A stretch of 64,000 bases of DNA from NCBI GenBank assembly GCA_034509755.1, contig CM067552.1:19154753-19218752 (forward strand), given 5' to 3'. Numbering within the stretch: position 1 is the first letter of the stretch; the number at the start of each line of letters is the position of its first letter. The translations under genes were made by a program, and so were the position numbers. This stretch comes from Anisodus tanguticus. Its lineage: Eukaryota; Streptophyta; Magnoliopsida; Solanales; Solanaceae. Positions 10,433 through 22,905 of the stretch are shown piece by piece. The notes under the pieces are model-generated. The model was not told the DNA's origin and searched no databases. It saw only the letters and a program-made list of their open reading frames with translations.

Positions 10433-11296
10433 TTTCAAGAAATGTTATATGATTCAGCTCAGTAAGAAGAGCAGGTTAATAGAAACCAGTTGCTCCTATC
10501 GAGTTGTAGAATGTCCTTTGAGTCAAGCCATGTTATCACATAAAGGCACAAGCCTTCATAAGAGTCTAGGGGTGTATAGACTAAGCATGTACGCCAAGAG
10601 AAGTTAAGATCACACAAGCTACGTATATTACTCCCCAAGGGTGAGATGATTCAGGAAGCTAGGATATAAGTCTGCCAACTATCAAATGAGAATCTTAGAA
10701 ATGTAAGAGTATAAGTTCTTATGGCATCTCTTAAGAGGTAGTTGAGTTGCGTAAAATCCTTTATCATAAGTCCCAAAGATGATCAGTAGTTATAAGAAGT
10801 AAGTTACAAGTTTTCACAAGCTAAAGAGTGAAGATTTCTAGGATGCTTATTGTAAGTATGTTAGCATGTCATATGAGAATACATTGGCATTGCATTGCAT
10901 CACAAATCACTGCATATACATATACAATTCCTTCGTGGCTATATTGAGTGCCCTCGAGGCTATACACTTGCCGTCGGGGCTATACACTTGCCTTTTGGGC
11001 TATGCATTTGCCTATGAGGCTATTGATTATACAGTTGCCTTCGGATCTATACAAATGCGCGCTTGCCTTCGGGGCTATACGTATTCAGTTTCCATCGGGG
11101 CTATGCATTACAACCACGAACATTTCATATGTACATTATTCCATTTCTATTGTGTGTTGCTCGCAGTTAGTTAGTGTGACTTACAGATTATACAGTAAGT
11201 GAAGAAAGTATCCAACGAACAGTGATCCTATGTCTTATAATAAACCGTTTCAGACTTCACATAGCAACCCCAAAAAATTCATCAGAAAGACTCTAG
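10433..11296 (+). repeat. F-family LTR fragment inside the EPRV compound
   Basis: Matches about 32813-33835 of the complete F LTR, starting at 'tctttcaagaaatg', with a ~220-bp deletion after 'cagctcagtaa'. Carried in with, or joined to, the EPRV block. It ends at the right copy of the 100-bp duplication. Confidence 0.75.
10930..11110 (+). repeat. Minisatellite with 'ccttcggggctatac' core
   Basis: About eight imperfect ~20-25-bp units with the core ccttcggggctatac. The matching part of the complete F LTR (about 33505-33635) has about five. The short frames here, with repeated Gly-Tyr-Thr, are translations of this repeat and not genes. Confidence 0.7.
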
Positions 11297-12066
11297 GAAG
11301 ATACATAATTAGAGATAAATACCAAGTTGACACCAAATATTCCTACACTAGCATATCAATGACCAAGTATATCACATAATCACCAAGATGTTTCATAGAG
11401 TTCAACAGCATATCAAATATCATGTGGCATGAATAATCCTTTCAAGTCTCAAATCCAACCAAGATATTCATAATCACTCAATAGAAAGTCTCAGTCATAG
11501 TTTATCAATGATATGTCATAAAATATATGATATGAATGCAATGCATATGCAAGGTATCTTTCTCAACCTAGTATACAGTACATCAAGGTTTAATTATGAT
11601 TTGTACACCCATGGGAGACCCGCGATGTCCATATACAACTCCTAGTCCATCGGAACTCCACACACGAATCTAACTAGAGCCCATGATTCATTTTTGAGTC
11701 TCAATCATATTGTAGGCATGAAACTCCTCTCCCCGTGTGTCAATATCATCTCAAGTGCCATAATCTCATATTACCTTTACCTTTCTGGTCTCTTGGACCA
11801 CAACATATCCATACCACTCTCACATCAAGTCATAGAACCATAAGTGTATGAATGCAATAAAAATACAAGACAATATATCATGATATAATGAGATGCAATC
11901 AAGTATAGATATGATATACACATGCTTTCAAGAATTCAACAACACATAAGCAAATCCAGTCAAATCTGGATATCAATCGAAAGCATGTGTGATGAGTAAC
12001 CAAATAATAGCAAACATGGCGACAAGCCCATATATAGCTACGAGCCCAAATAAATAGCAGTCGAAA
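11297..12066 (-). repeat. Element E 3' LTR, proximal part
   Basis: Begins with the right copy of the 100-bp duplication (11297-11396) and follows the 5' LTR (13867 to about 14634) closely. At about 12066, after 'agcagtcg', it leaves the LTR and enters gag. The remaining ~1.6 kb of LTR plus pol are deleted. Confidence 0.75.
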
Positions 12067-13328
12067 CCAGTCGACTAGGCTGCAACTAATGACCTCTCCC
12101 CTAATAATTATGACCACGAGAAGTAGAAATACTAAACTGTCCATAGAGCTTAGACCTCTTGTCGGGCTCATACTTGGTCAACTTGCCCCTTACATTCTCT
12201 ACCAACCTAGCATGCTCAGCAATGATCTCAAAAGAGGCTCTAAAAGCCACCAACTATAGTGTAGCCAATTGGAGTGGAATAGTCAACCCTCTAACAAACA
12301 TCTCACTCAATCTGCCTCAGCAGGAAGCAACGGCACTACATAGCAAGATAATGCATAGAAGCGAGTCTCATACTATACCACTGAAAAATGGCCTTGATCA
12401 ATCCTCTGAAACTCATCTGTCTTGCTCAAATGCAAGCTCAAAGGTATGCATTTCTCAAGAAACACTATGTAGAACCAAACCCACGATAATTGAGGTGTAC
12501 CTGCGGGCAAACAATTAGTATATGCCCTTCACCACTATTTCACATCGCATCTAAGCTGAAGGGCCACAAAACTGACTCACTATAAACTCATATGCATCCT
12601 CATCACACTGACTAAATAACTCCAGAGGCTTCATGTTTGAAAAGTGCTCCTAAATTATCCGCTCATCGCGGGTCATAGTTGTCCCACTAATAGATCGGGG
12701 ACCGAACTCTGGAGCATGAACCTCATCTATACATGGCACTGACATCACTGCAGTCTGAATACCAAGCGTATGAAACTCGCAGGTCTGAGTCTTCCCTACT
12801 TCTGCATGGGTTTGATAACCACCCGGAGTAGTAGGATGTACACTTGTCTGAGCAAAACCATCTAGAACACTCAACAACTGGACTAGCATATCTTGAAGGA
12901 CTGGGTAGTAATAAATCCAGGTTGATCCTAGGCTGGTCCCAACTTCTCCTCTATCATATCATCTTGAGGCTCAATAATCGGCTCAGGGGAGCACGAGTCT
13001 GACTGTCTCTCTATGCTTCACCTCGAGCTGGTGCTACCGCTTTGGATCTACCCCGGCCTCGAGCACGTGGTCTGCCACATCCATGCATGGTCAGGACTGG
13101 AGCCTGTGCCTCTTCTCACACCATATCGGCACGAGTTCTCACCATATGTGAGAGAATAGAAACAAGGGTCAGATACCAATTTGATTTAACTTAGCACGAA
13201 AGGAAAGAAGAAAATGAAATTTTCTAAATGTCACATAGCCTGCCGAAGATAAGTACGGACTTCTCCGCACCGATCCGCGAGATTCTACTAGACATTGCTC
13301 TTGTATTTAAGACTGTTTAACCTAGGGA
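12067..13328 (-). pseudogene. Element E gag remnant (Gypsy type)
   Basis: Minus-strand region between the primer site and the deletion point. The stretch 12650-12889 reads as an N-terminal Gypsy gag-like segment (LVQLLSVLDGFAQ). Further down, 11899-12171 in shifted frames resembles the Ser/Gly/Arg-rich gag tail ('LYGQFS'-type). Multiple stops and frameshifts; no protease, RT or integrase follows. It would have made the capsid-like structural protein. Confidence 0.5.
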
Positions 13329-13342
13329 TTTGATACCAACTT
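13329..13342 (-). other. Element E primer-binding site
   Basis: Directly inside the 5' LTR the minus strand reads TTGGTATCAAATCC, close to the initiator-Met tRNA complement TGGTATCAGAGC, with a short spacer after the LTR end. This fixes the element's orientation. Confidence 0.65.
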
Positions 13343-16204
13343 TGTCACGACCCCTCTTCAGGAATCATGGTGGCACAAACATAACCCAACCACGTAGGCG
13401 AACCACTCACAAATCATTCTCAATATATGATAAATATACATATATATATATAAGCGAAAGAAATATGAATACCATAAATACGGTCTCATAATATAAATGC
13501 AGAAATAAACCATAAGTATGATACACCAACAAACACCCCCCCCCCCCAAAGATCTAGTCTGTAGATATAAGAGCACTAACATAATGCGAGACAAATCTGA
13601 AAAAGTGGCACGCAGGCTGAAACTAAATACATAGTCTGAAAGGTGTCTCTCAAGTAGGAACAAAAGACAATAAGAGAGAAGAGTATCCAAGGGTATGCTG
13701 GAGATAGCATCCTCACCCAGAATGCCTAGGATCACCAACTCAAACTCTCAGCCACGCGGTGCTGCGGAGGTGGAAGGTACTGAATCTGCATCCAAAAAGA
13801 ATGTAGCAAGTGTAGCATGAGTACACAACATACCGCCGTAGAAATCATAGGCCGAAAACGATGGAAGATACATAATCAAAGATAAATACCAAGTTGACAC
13901 AAAATAATCATACAGTAGCATATCAATGACCAATTATATCACATAATCACCAAGATGTTTCATAGAGTTCAACAGCATATCAAATATCATGTGGCATGAA
14001 TAATCCTTTCAAGTCCCAAATCCGACCAAGATATTCATAATCACTCAATAGCAAGTCTCAGTCATAGTTTCTTAATGATATGTCATAAAATGTATGATGT
14101 GAATGCAATGTATATGAAAGGTACCTTTCTCAACCAATTATACAGTACATCAAAGTTTAATTATGATCTATACACCCATGGGAGACCCGCGAAGTCCATA
14201 TACTGCTCCTAACCAGTCGAAATTCCACATATGAATCTGACTAAAGCCCATGACTCATTTTCGAGTCTCAATCATATTGTATGTGTGCAACTCCACTCCC
14301 CGTGTATCAATATCATCTCAAATGCCATAATCTCATATTACTCTTACCTTTCTGGTCTCTTGGACCACAACATATCCATACCACTCTCACATCAAGTCAT
14401 AGAACTATGAGTGTATGAATGCAATGACAATACAAGGTAATATATCATGATATAATCAGATGCAATCAAGTATAGAGATGATATACACATGCTTTACAAA
14501 ATTCAACAACACATAAGCAAATCCAGTCAAATTAGGATATCAATCGAAAGCATGTGTGATGAGTAACCAAACAATAGCAAACATGGAGACAATCCCACAT
14601 ATGGTGGCGAGCCTAAATAAACAGCAGTCGGAAATAGCATAAGGTTGATTCTCTAAATCATGCCATCATCACAGTTGAACACTGTTACCCACTCAACCAT
14701 TAATCATAGACGGCTGAGTGAGACCCCAAAACATGCCCAATACCCCTCAATATTTATAACTAATTATATTATTTTATCAGTCTTGAAAAGATAAACTGTA
14801 GCCTACCTCAAAGTTGAGCGTGAGCGCTACCAAATCAAGTCTCGAATACAGCCTTGCCCTTCTTTCTTGCCTCGCGATGATCGAAGTCTATTCACACGTA
14901 TTACATAGTTAATAATAAGCTTATCACAAAAAAGCAAGACTTTAAATACTCATTTCGGGACCACACCACCAAGACTCGCACTTTATTAAACAAAACCCAA
15001 GATTACATACTAGAAAATCATATCCTTAAATTAATTGAAAATTTATTCACATTTGAACCCTCAATTGGACAACAATAAAAAAAGGCCCAATTTGAAACCC
15101 TAAAAAATTTCCCTAATTAAAAACAAGCTTCTATCACCAAATTAAGACTTATAACATGATAATCTAATATAATCCACTCCTAAATCGTGATGTTAACATC
15201 ATTCAATCCATAAATCCCCATTAAAACCAACCATACAACTCTCTTAAACTCATAATATGCAAAACACATCTTCTCTAATTCAAAAAATATGCTACACCAC
15301 TATTAATAAGCTTAGAATCATAAACTTAAACCAAAATGGGAAAGAATTTATCACCTCAAGGTGGGAAATGCTCCTAAGGCTCTGAAATAACCCTACGCAA
15401 CACTAGTTTTGAGAACACGTTAATTTGAGAAAGTAAATTTGACCTATAATTATATATAGGACACTTGAACAGTGATCTACCCCATCAGAATCGACTCCGC
15501 TGGAGCGGACCCGCTTAGGCGAAAAAGCTTTCACTATAGTGGATGTCACTTGACACCTCATACCTCGCCACATCGGATATTATTCGACTATGGTAGAAAT
15601 TCCCATTTCCCCGACTTCTGCTTCGATGAGACAACTTTCTGTCAAGGCGAACCCGCCGAAGTGGATGCTGGTTTCACCATGGCGGACACCAAACACCAGT
15701 AGTGAAATATAACCAAAAACCTCTATCCGACACCTGAAACACTTCAGGAATACCCCGGACACAAACCAAACATGCTCATTTATGCTAAACAGGGCTATGA
15801 ACTCGCTCGTACCCTCGGATTTCACAAATAACTGAGCCAAGCAATACTTTTCTGAAGAATTGTTTGGGACAAAACCATAATTCAAACATTACAAATAAGG
15901 CTACAAAATACATCTGATTGTCTCGGGAAGTGAACCAATAACTCAAATAAGTCATAAATGATCCTCCGGAACTACCGGAAGCGACTGAACCCGAAAACAA
16001 ACTAATCTAGCTAAAAGTCAACTTTGAGTCAAACTAACAACTCTAAGTTTCCAAACTTGGGCTTTTTTATTCAAAACTCATATAAATGGACCTCGAGATC
16101 CGTTCCACCCATCTCCGCCCATCACAAACCCAACAAAGAGTCTACGGGAATGGTCAAACAAGCAAATAAATGTCTTTAGCAAGAAACGACTAAGTGGGTC
16201 ATTA
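13343..16204 (-). repeat. Element E 5' LTR (long, about 2.86 kb)
   Basis: The plus-strand left end is tgtcacgacc at 13343. The right end is where F LTR sequence resumes, about 16204, with a minus-strand start near TGACCCACTTAG. Minus-strand TATATATAA near 15450-15460 is a possible LTR promoter. No coding sequence; scattered frames of 60-126 codons are chance. A poly-C tract lies at about 13537-13547. Confidence 0.65.
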
Positions 16205-16553
16205 CCGTTTAAGCATACCGAGCGGTAGGCATGCAGTCTAGATGGTACAAATGTTCAACGAGATTGTGTAAGCTCCATTTCTTCCAGGGGTTAAGTTAAG
16301 TTTTATACTTATATTTATTGAGATTATTGGTAGGTCAAGGCACTGTCCCCACTATGTTATGTAAGTCAGATATTCTTAGAGGCTTCATAGACATCTGTGG
16401 TCATGTATAGGTTTTATGTTAAGTTATACAGACAGAGCATCACATAGATCATATATACAGATTTTCAGATCTTACTATGCCATGTAGCCCTTTACAGATT
16501 AATAAGAGTTTCAAGTAGACGTAGTCTGTCCCCGTCGAGACTGGGGCGTGATA
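16205..16553 (+). repeat. First F LTR, 3' end
   Basis: Resumes the F LTR interrupted at 119 and matches 34045-34395. Ends at 'ggggcgtgata' (consensus tgaca). Confidence 0.7.
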
Positions 16554-16866
16554 GAGTGATATTAAAGCAGTTTAGTCATAGGGAGTCTATGAAGCCGTTT
16601 TTAAGTATAGTCTCATTTATGGATTTTTTGCATGCCACACTTATAATTGGGAGGCTACAAGACATTTAGGAAGAGTTACCCTTATTTCGTATTCTAGATT
16701 GTGTAGTAGAGTTATATTTTAAGATATTATTCTGCTTCGTATTAGTAAGACTAAAAGCGTTAAGTAATCGCAACGTCTTAAAAAGTGTTACTTGGATGTG
16801 AAAATCGTGTGTTAGAGCCCAGAATTATAGTCCACGTTCGAGGATGAAGTTCCTAAGGGGGGAGGA
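16554..16866 (+). mobile_element. F internal region 1 (0.3 kb, non-coding)
   Basis: Starts with a primer-site-like TGATATTAAAGCAG (16557-16570; two mismatches to the initiator-Met complement TGGTATCAGAGCA) and ends in a polypurine tract (aaggggggagga) just before the next LTR at 16867. Only ~310 bp, no gag or pol. A near-identical second copy lies at 30979-31296. Confidence 0.7.
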
Positions 16867-17368
16867 TGTAACACCTCGTATTTCTACACTAAGGTGCATT
16901 GTAAGTTAGTCGACATAAATTCAGATAAGTTTGGCCATTCATAAGGTTAAATCGGGTTAATACAGTGTTATGATTGTATCATGAGGGTTAGAGGTTAAGC
17001 GAATCGATGCTAATGAGTTTTGGAGAAGTTTCTCACTTGTGGAGTGACATACGAACCATACTATTATGACCCGTACTTTTGAGGTAAGACTAGGAGTGCT
17101 TAATATTGTAAGAAGGTCCTATTATGAGGTATTTGAATTATACAATGGTCATATGTTAGGTTTCAAAGTCAACTAAGTTGTAAGACAAAAGTCGGTAAAG
17201 GTCATCGCAAGTTACTTTCATTAATTCACTGAAATTTAGGTCAGATGTCACGGAGTTTTCTCTTAATATATTTGGAGTTACGGGCGATCCACCCATCAAA
17301 TTAAAGATCTTCGAGTCTAGTTTTAAATACTTTAGACCATTTGTCATATAAAAATTTCTACTAGAAAC

Positions 17369-20300
17369 TAAGGCTAGCCAGTGGGTCGGGTCGGCCCGGT
17401 CCCAGCCTGGTCCCGCCCCGATACCGCCCCAATCCCGCCCCGAACCTGACTTTTTTTAAAAAAAAATTACAGTATCGGGACTTGAACCGGGATGGGACAT
17501 GGTCTCGTCCCGACCCGTCCCATCCCAGCCCACCCCAATCCCGCCAGGCCCGACCCGGTCCCGATCCCGCCCCCGATCCCGCCCGAAACCCCCATTTGCA
17601 CAAATAACCGTTGCACTAACAACCATTTTACATTTTGTCCGTTGTGCAACGGCCATTTTTGTCCTCCCCCTCCCTTAACCCCCCCCCCCCCCTAACCCTT
17701 AATATTTATTTTTAACCCTTTACACTTTAACCCAATTTTTCAACTAGAAATACCTCATTTCTCTTCATCTTTCTCAGAAATCTTTCTACAATCTCTCAAT
17801 CTATCTCTCTACAAGTCTACATTGTCTACTAAATATTCAATTTTATTTATTCATTTAAGGGTGAAGTTGGAAACTAGCTTGAGGATCTTCCATCGAGCAA
17901 AGTTTCAATTTTCAACCTCTCGATTTCACGTCGACGTTTGGTACATTCGTTCCTTCATTAAATTATTATTGTCTGTTTATTTTATTTAGCGCACTTAATT
18001 TCATTTACTTTAATTATTTATTAGTATAATTATAAATTTATAATGGAAGGATTTAAACGTATGCTTACGGGTAGGGGTCATGCTTCTTCTAGTAGGGGCA
18101 ACAAGAGCAATGGTACTTCTTCTAGTCATCCTATTTTTAGACAGAATCCTTTTCCTACACATGATAATTTTGTTGATACTGAACATTTTCCTACAATACC
18201 ATTAGATTTAGACGATGAGCTATTTCTGGAACTCAAGAAGACTTTAATATAGACGATGATCTAGATGATACACCCACTAATGTAGATGACAACACACCCA
18301 CTAGTGCACCTTCAACTGAAATGCCTCATATTCCCCCTAGTATGAGATGAGGTCCAGCAAAACGACCATTAAAATCAAATGCATGGACATTTTTTTATAT
18401 GGACGTAAAGAATCAAGTAGCTAGATGTAAAATTTGTAAAGATGTTTTAAAATTTAAAACTGAAAAAGGTCACGGTGGGACGGGGGGTTTAATGAGACAC
18501 GTAGCAAGGGCTCATGTATGCCCAATACAAGGCTTCAAAACCAGGTGTGCAAACGTCCGCTCCATCGGGACAAGGTTCACATACTGTCCCGGACCAAGTA
18601 CAGGGTCAAATTAACCCTATGACGAGGGGAATTGTAGGCCCTAAATACGATAAACCTAGAGATAGGGAAGCAATAGCAAAACTAGTTGTTGTGGAGGGTT
18701 TGCCTTTTTCATTTCCTTCATCTCCCGGTTTTATTCATTACATTAGAGATATGTATAATCCTGCTTTTAACAATTTTCCTAGATCAACTGTTAAGAGAGA
18801 TGTATTTAATTTTGCACATGAATATCAACAGTATTTACGTTATTCATTATATCATTTTAATTGCAAAGTGGCTATCACTTCTGATATAGGTCGTAGTACT
18901 AGCGGCCATGATTATTTAACGGTAACCTGTCATTGCATAGATTATAAATGGTCTATGCAAAAACGTATTTTAGCGTATAGATATATAGATGATAGGCACA
19001 CTGGTACTTTTATTGGAGAAAATATTTATCAAGTGTGCGATTATTACGGAATAACTGATAAAATTATGACTATTACATTAGATCTTCTAACAATTACACT
19101 ATTACAATTTTAAAAAATAGTTTAACTCCATCTTTTCCAGATCATTTTCATATAAATGTGTGTACCATATATATAACTTAGTTGTAAATGATGGTCTATC
19201 ACTTTTTGAAGACATTCTTAGTAAAATACAATTTGCTATAAACTTTATTTTAAAAATAATAGAATACAACGAAGAAAAGAATATATAAAAACTTGTCACG
19301 ATTGCCAACTACCTTATAGGAAAATTCTAGAAGAAGTACCCACTAGATGAAATTATTTATACGAGCAACTACTTGTTGCTTATGACTATAGAAAACCTAT
19401 AACTTTATTTTTTAACTCTCATAATCAAAATCCAATTGATATGGTTGTAGATATCGATTGGGGAAAAATTTCTGAACTTATTGTATTTTTAGAGAAATTT
19501 TTTCAAGCAACAAAAGAAATTTCTGGTATATATTATCCTACTATTTAAACTATGTTTTATATAGCTCTAATATTTTCATTGCTTAATGAATATATGGATA
19601 AGCCAGCTTATAAGGCAGCTATTAAAAAAATATTTATCAAAATAAAAAAATATTCTATTCCTATTCCCACTATTTATATTATTGGTGTTGTATTAAATCC
19701 GACTATTAAAATAGACGGTACTAAATCACTTATTGAAACTATTTACGATTGTATAGTAGTACTACCACCTCCAAGTCCCAAAAATCCAAATGACCCACCA
19801 CCTATTGAACAAACTAAAGAAGAAGTGTTGTCTAGCGTAGAAGACGAATGCAAAAAAGTATTTAGGTTTTACCAACAAGAAAGTGTTAGCAACCTACCGG
19901 CTTCCATACCATCTTCTTTTTCTTCAACACAACCTCACAAAAGACATGTTGTTTCAGCAGCTAGTATTGAAAGCCTCAAAAATAGAATGTGCGGTCATAC
20001 AGCTACTAACCAAATTAGTGAGTTTGATATTTTTGTTTTGCAGGGTTCTGTACCGTACCTAGAAGTTCTCAATGAAGAAGGACGTGAAGACTTGCTGAAA
20101 TACTGTAGGGGGAATGAGAAGACATTTCCGACACTTTCAATGATGGCCCGATATGTTTTGAACATTCAAGCGTCATCAACGGCGTCTGAAAGCGTTTTTT
20201 CTGCCGGCAGATATCAAATAGGAGAGCACAGACACTCATTAGCCGGAGACAGCTTGGACATTGTAGTATTATTCAGAGATTGGATACAAGCGGAGCGGAG

Positions 20301-20818
20301 AAGGTGCGGTCAACCGGAGATCAACGAAGAAGAAGACGAAAACTACAACGAAATCTTATCCAAAGGTGGTGGAAGCGACGTGGAGCAATTTGACCAATAA
20401 ATATCAATTTCAACCGAAGAACCACATGAAATTATCAAGAAACTAGAACATATTTTTTTCAAAATGTAATTTTTTTTAATTGCAATTTTACTATGTAATT
20501 TGCAACTTTTGAACAATACCACAAAGTTGCAATTTTGATAATTGTATTTGTATTAAAAAAATCATATGTCTGTTAAAGAATATAAGAGGCACAAAAACAG
20601 CTTTGGGATGTTTTTATTACACTATCTTGTTTAATTATTGAGTTTTTTTTTATATATGTTATTTTTTAAATTAAGTGGAAAAAAAAAACTGCCGCGATCC
20701 CGCCCCGCCCCGATTCCGGTAGGATCGGAAACGGGACGGGATGGTGGCGAATCCCACCTGTCCCGATCGCGCCAAATCCGCCCCGACGGACCCGATCCCG
20801 ACCCACTGGCCATTCATA
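17369..20818 (+). mobile_element. hAT-superfamily DNA transposon, defective
   Basis: Flanked by an 8-bp target duplication ctagaaac (17361-17368 and 20819-20826), the size used by hAT. The ends share an imperfect inverted repeat containing GCCAGTGGGTCGGG. Next to each end lie very GC-rich subterminal runs with repeated cccgatcccg-type motifs (17385-17590 and 20690-20810). The interior holds a decayed transposase. The uninterrupted F LTR at about 31790 gives the empty-site sequence. At 3450 bp it is of normal autonomous size. Confidence 0.85.
18043..20400 (+). pseudogene. hAT transposase (BED finger to C-terminal dimerisation domain), broken
   Basis: Begins at ATG 18043 (Gly/Ser/Asn-rich N-terminus) and is broken by a stop at 18250. 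A BED-type zinc finger follows at about 18400-18530 (CKIC ... RHVARAH, i.e. C-x2-C and H-x4-H). The 18514-19113 piece covers the N-terminal catalytic part, with the first acidic residue in 'ITSDIG' and a following 'RHTG' motif. From 19113 to 19552 the middle domain is full of stops. The 19552-20400 piece includes the C-terminal dimerisation signature ('FPTLSMMARYVLNIQASS' and 'SASESVF'-type). The catalytic core is interrupted, so no active enzyme is expected. Confidence 0.8.
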
Positions 20819-21270
20819 CTAGAAACTATGAGTATTTTACTAAAGAGGCTGTAAGCTAAAATATGTGGGTCCAAGTCAAGTGGAGTAGTTTTAATTCTAA
20901 AAAGGAGAAAAAGAAATTGATGTAACAGTACGTTGCAAACATCTATGAGATATGTACCAATTTGATCCTTAAGTATATTTCATCATTTTATCATTTAGTA
21001 GGCCAAAGAAGATATAATTTATTTTTCCACAAAAAGACAACAAAGTCTACAAATTAAAGGAGCAACTGATTTATTTAATAGAATCAAATATAGTACCAAA
21101 TACACCTCATATGGATAACTTTATTGCTGACCGCGTGTTGCTTTTAAAAGTGAATCATCACTCATTTATAATTATCCAGAGCATCTTATAGATCCTGTTA
21201 ACATATTTTCAGATCTTATTATGTCATGTAGCTCTTTACGGATTATTTCTAAGTGGACGTGGTCCGTCCC

Positions 21271-21544
21271 TAAAAGAAATAATCTTTTAATTATTTTCAT
21301 TAATTGAAAGACTATTTATACAAGTTACATAATAGGAGAATCCTATTTCTATTCTACTCCTAAAACCTTATTCTACTTGGATTAAATTTATGGTAATACA
21401 ATAATTATGGTAAGTATACAATACTAATTATATTACAATATTGCCTAAACTAGGAAACTAAACATTACCTAATTCATATACACTAATTACGGTAATGGGG
21501 AGAAAATCGAGAGGATCAATATACACAATTGTGTATATCTAACA
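21271..21544 (-). repeat. Element A left LTR (3' LTR)
   Basis: Plus-strand ends TAAAAGAAATAATC (consensus tgaaag) and CTAACA. Differs from the right LTR by roughly 5% substitutions plus a ~14-bp gap in the terminal palindrome, by eye. Confidence 0.85.
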
Positions 21545-22846
21545 CACACCAGCAGTCATAGCGGGCGGTCTTCGAACGCTAAGACCGTCCCTAAAATCTT
21601 CAAAAAGGACCGAGGGAAGACCCTTTGTAAAGATGTCGGCTATTTGATATCTCGACGGGACATGGCAGACGCGAACTTGACCACGAGCAACCTTTTCGCG
21701 GACAAAGTGAATGTCCATCTCGATATGCTTAGTGCGCTGGTGTTGAACCGGATTACCAGAGAGGTAGATGACACTAATATTATCGCAATACACCAAGGTT
21801 GCCTTCTGAATGGGACAATGAAGCTCCAAAAGCAAATTATGTAACCAACATGATTCCGAAACCACGTTAGCTACCCCTCGATATTCAGCCTCGGCACTTG
21901 AGCGGGATAGAGTCGACTGACGTTTCGCAGACCAGGAGACCAAGTTGTTGCCAACAAATATACAATAGCCCGACGTAGACCGTCTGGTGTCGGGACAGCC
22001 ACCCCAATCACCATCCGTATACGAGACAAGTGTGGATGTCGAGGAAGGATATAAATGAAAACCATAGTCAAGTGTACCTTGAATATACCGAATGATGCGT
22101 TTGAGTGCATTCATGTGCTCAATTCTACGATCATGCATGAACAAACACACTTGTTGGATAGCATATGTAATATCCGGTCTCGTAAAGGTAAGATACCGAA
22201 GGGCCCCTGCAAGACTGCGATAGCGGGTCGGATCCTCGTAGGGACCGCCTGCCGCAGCACTAAGCTTGGGCTTTGTATCAACTGGAGTGGAAGTGGACTT
22301 ACAGGATGACATCCCAGCCCTCTCGATGATCTCAGTTGCATACTTCCGTTGAGACAAGAATAATCCATCGGAATGATGAGTGACGGCAATCCCCAAAAAA
22401 TAACTCAAGGCACCTAAGTCTTTCATATCAAACTCAGAGCTGAGCATGGTCATGATAGACTGGCGTAAGGCATCGAAAGAAGCAGTCAAAATGATATCAT
22501 CCACGTACAACAGAATGTAAGCCAAGGATGAACCACGACGGTAGATGAACAATGAATTATCTGACCTGCTGTGAGTGAACCCAATAGTCGAAACATAGTC
22601 AGCAAACCTTATATACCAGACCCTGGGAGACTGCTTAAGCCCATATAAGGACTTCTTCAATAAACAGACATGATGAGGATGTTTGGGATCCCTGAATCCC
22701 AAAGGCTGGTGCATATAGAATGTCTCCTTGAGATCACCATGTAGGAAAGCATTTTTGACATCTAATTGATGAATAGGCCATGCTTTCGAAAGAGCCAAGT
22801 TAAGCACAGTGCGGATGGTAGCCGGCTTGACCACCGGACACCACAA
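21539..22846 (-). pseudogene. A1 reverse transcriptase and RNase H
   Basis: A 435-codon frame without its natural start. RT fingers and palm include 'QLDVKNAFLHG' (residues ~27-37) and an intact YVDD (residues 114-117). The RNase H has a 'SYTDGDWGGC' motif and later 'RSSAEAEYRG'. Terminal 'ADIFTKGLP' is the normal Copia end. The stop codon overlaps the first bases of the 3' LTR, as in element C. A stop/frameshift near 22850 cuts it from the upstream polyprotein. Confidence 0.8.
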
Positions 22847-22905
22847 TCTATACCAACCTGCTAAGTCTTACCATCACCCACAAACCGAGCCTTATGTCGT
22901 GCAAA

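Larger units (their letters stand above)
725..11296. mobile_element. Compound insertion with endogenous pararetrovirus (EPRV)
   Basis: A 10.57-kb block absent from the uninterrupted E LTR. In order it holds an inverted EPRV intergenic/promoter piece (725-1320), a tandem array (1325-2539), an EPRV leader and degenerate viral reading frames in plus orientation (2540-9650), the plus-strand EPRV promoter region (to 10194), an inverted EPRV protease piece (10195-10432), and a piece of F LTR (10433-11296). EPRVs lack an integrase and are known to enter by DNA repair. The mosaic order and the 100-bp flanking duplication fit that route, but this is inference. Confidence 0.65.
120..16204 (-). mobile_element. 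Element E: Gypsy-type LTR retrotransposon, pol deleted
   Basis: Two copies of a long LTR in minus orientation flank a short gag-like region. The 5' LTR is 13343 to about 16204 and the 3' LTR is 120-724 plus 11297-12066. Both LTR ends read TGTCACGACC on the plus strand, i.e. ...GGTCGTGACA on the element strand, a common Gypsy LTR end. A methionine-tRNA type primer site follows the 5' LTR. Pol is absent: the sequence passes from gag directly into the 3' LTR at about 12066, and the first ~1.6 kb of that LTR is missing too. The element sits in an F LTR (1-119 / 16205 on). No clean 5-bp target duplication was found. A 10.6-kb EPRV-bearing insertion splits the 3' LTR. Confidence 0.75.

Noticed and set aside
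10866..11202. Frames of 84-102 codons with repeated Tyr/Thr/Gly units
   Set aside because: They read through the F LTR minisatellite; the matching region in the third F LTR has no equivalent frames.
15472..16000. Short frames on both strands in the E 5' LTR
   Set aside because: No family motifs, not kept in the partial 3' LTR, and within a non-coding LTR.
17361..17695. Gly/Arg-rich and Pro-rich frames on both strands
   Set aside because: Produced by the GC-rich subterminal repeats of the hAT element.
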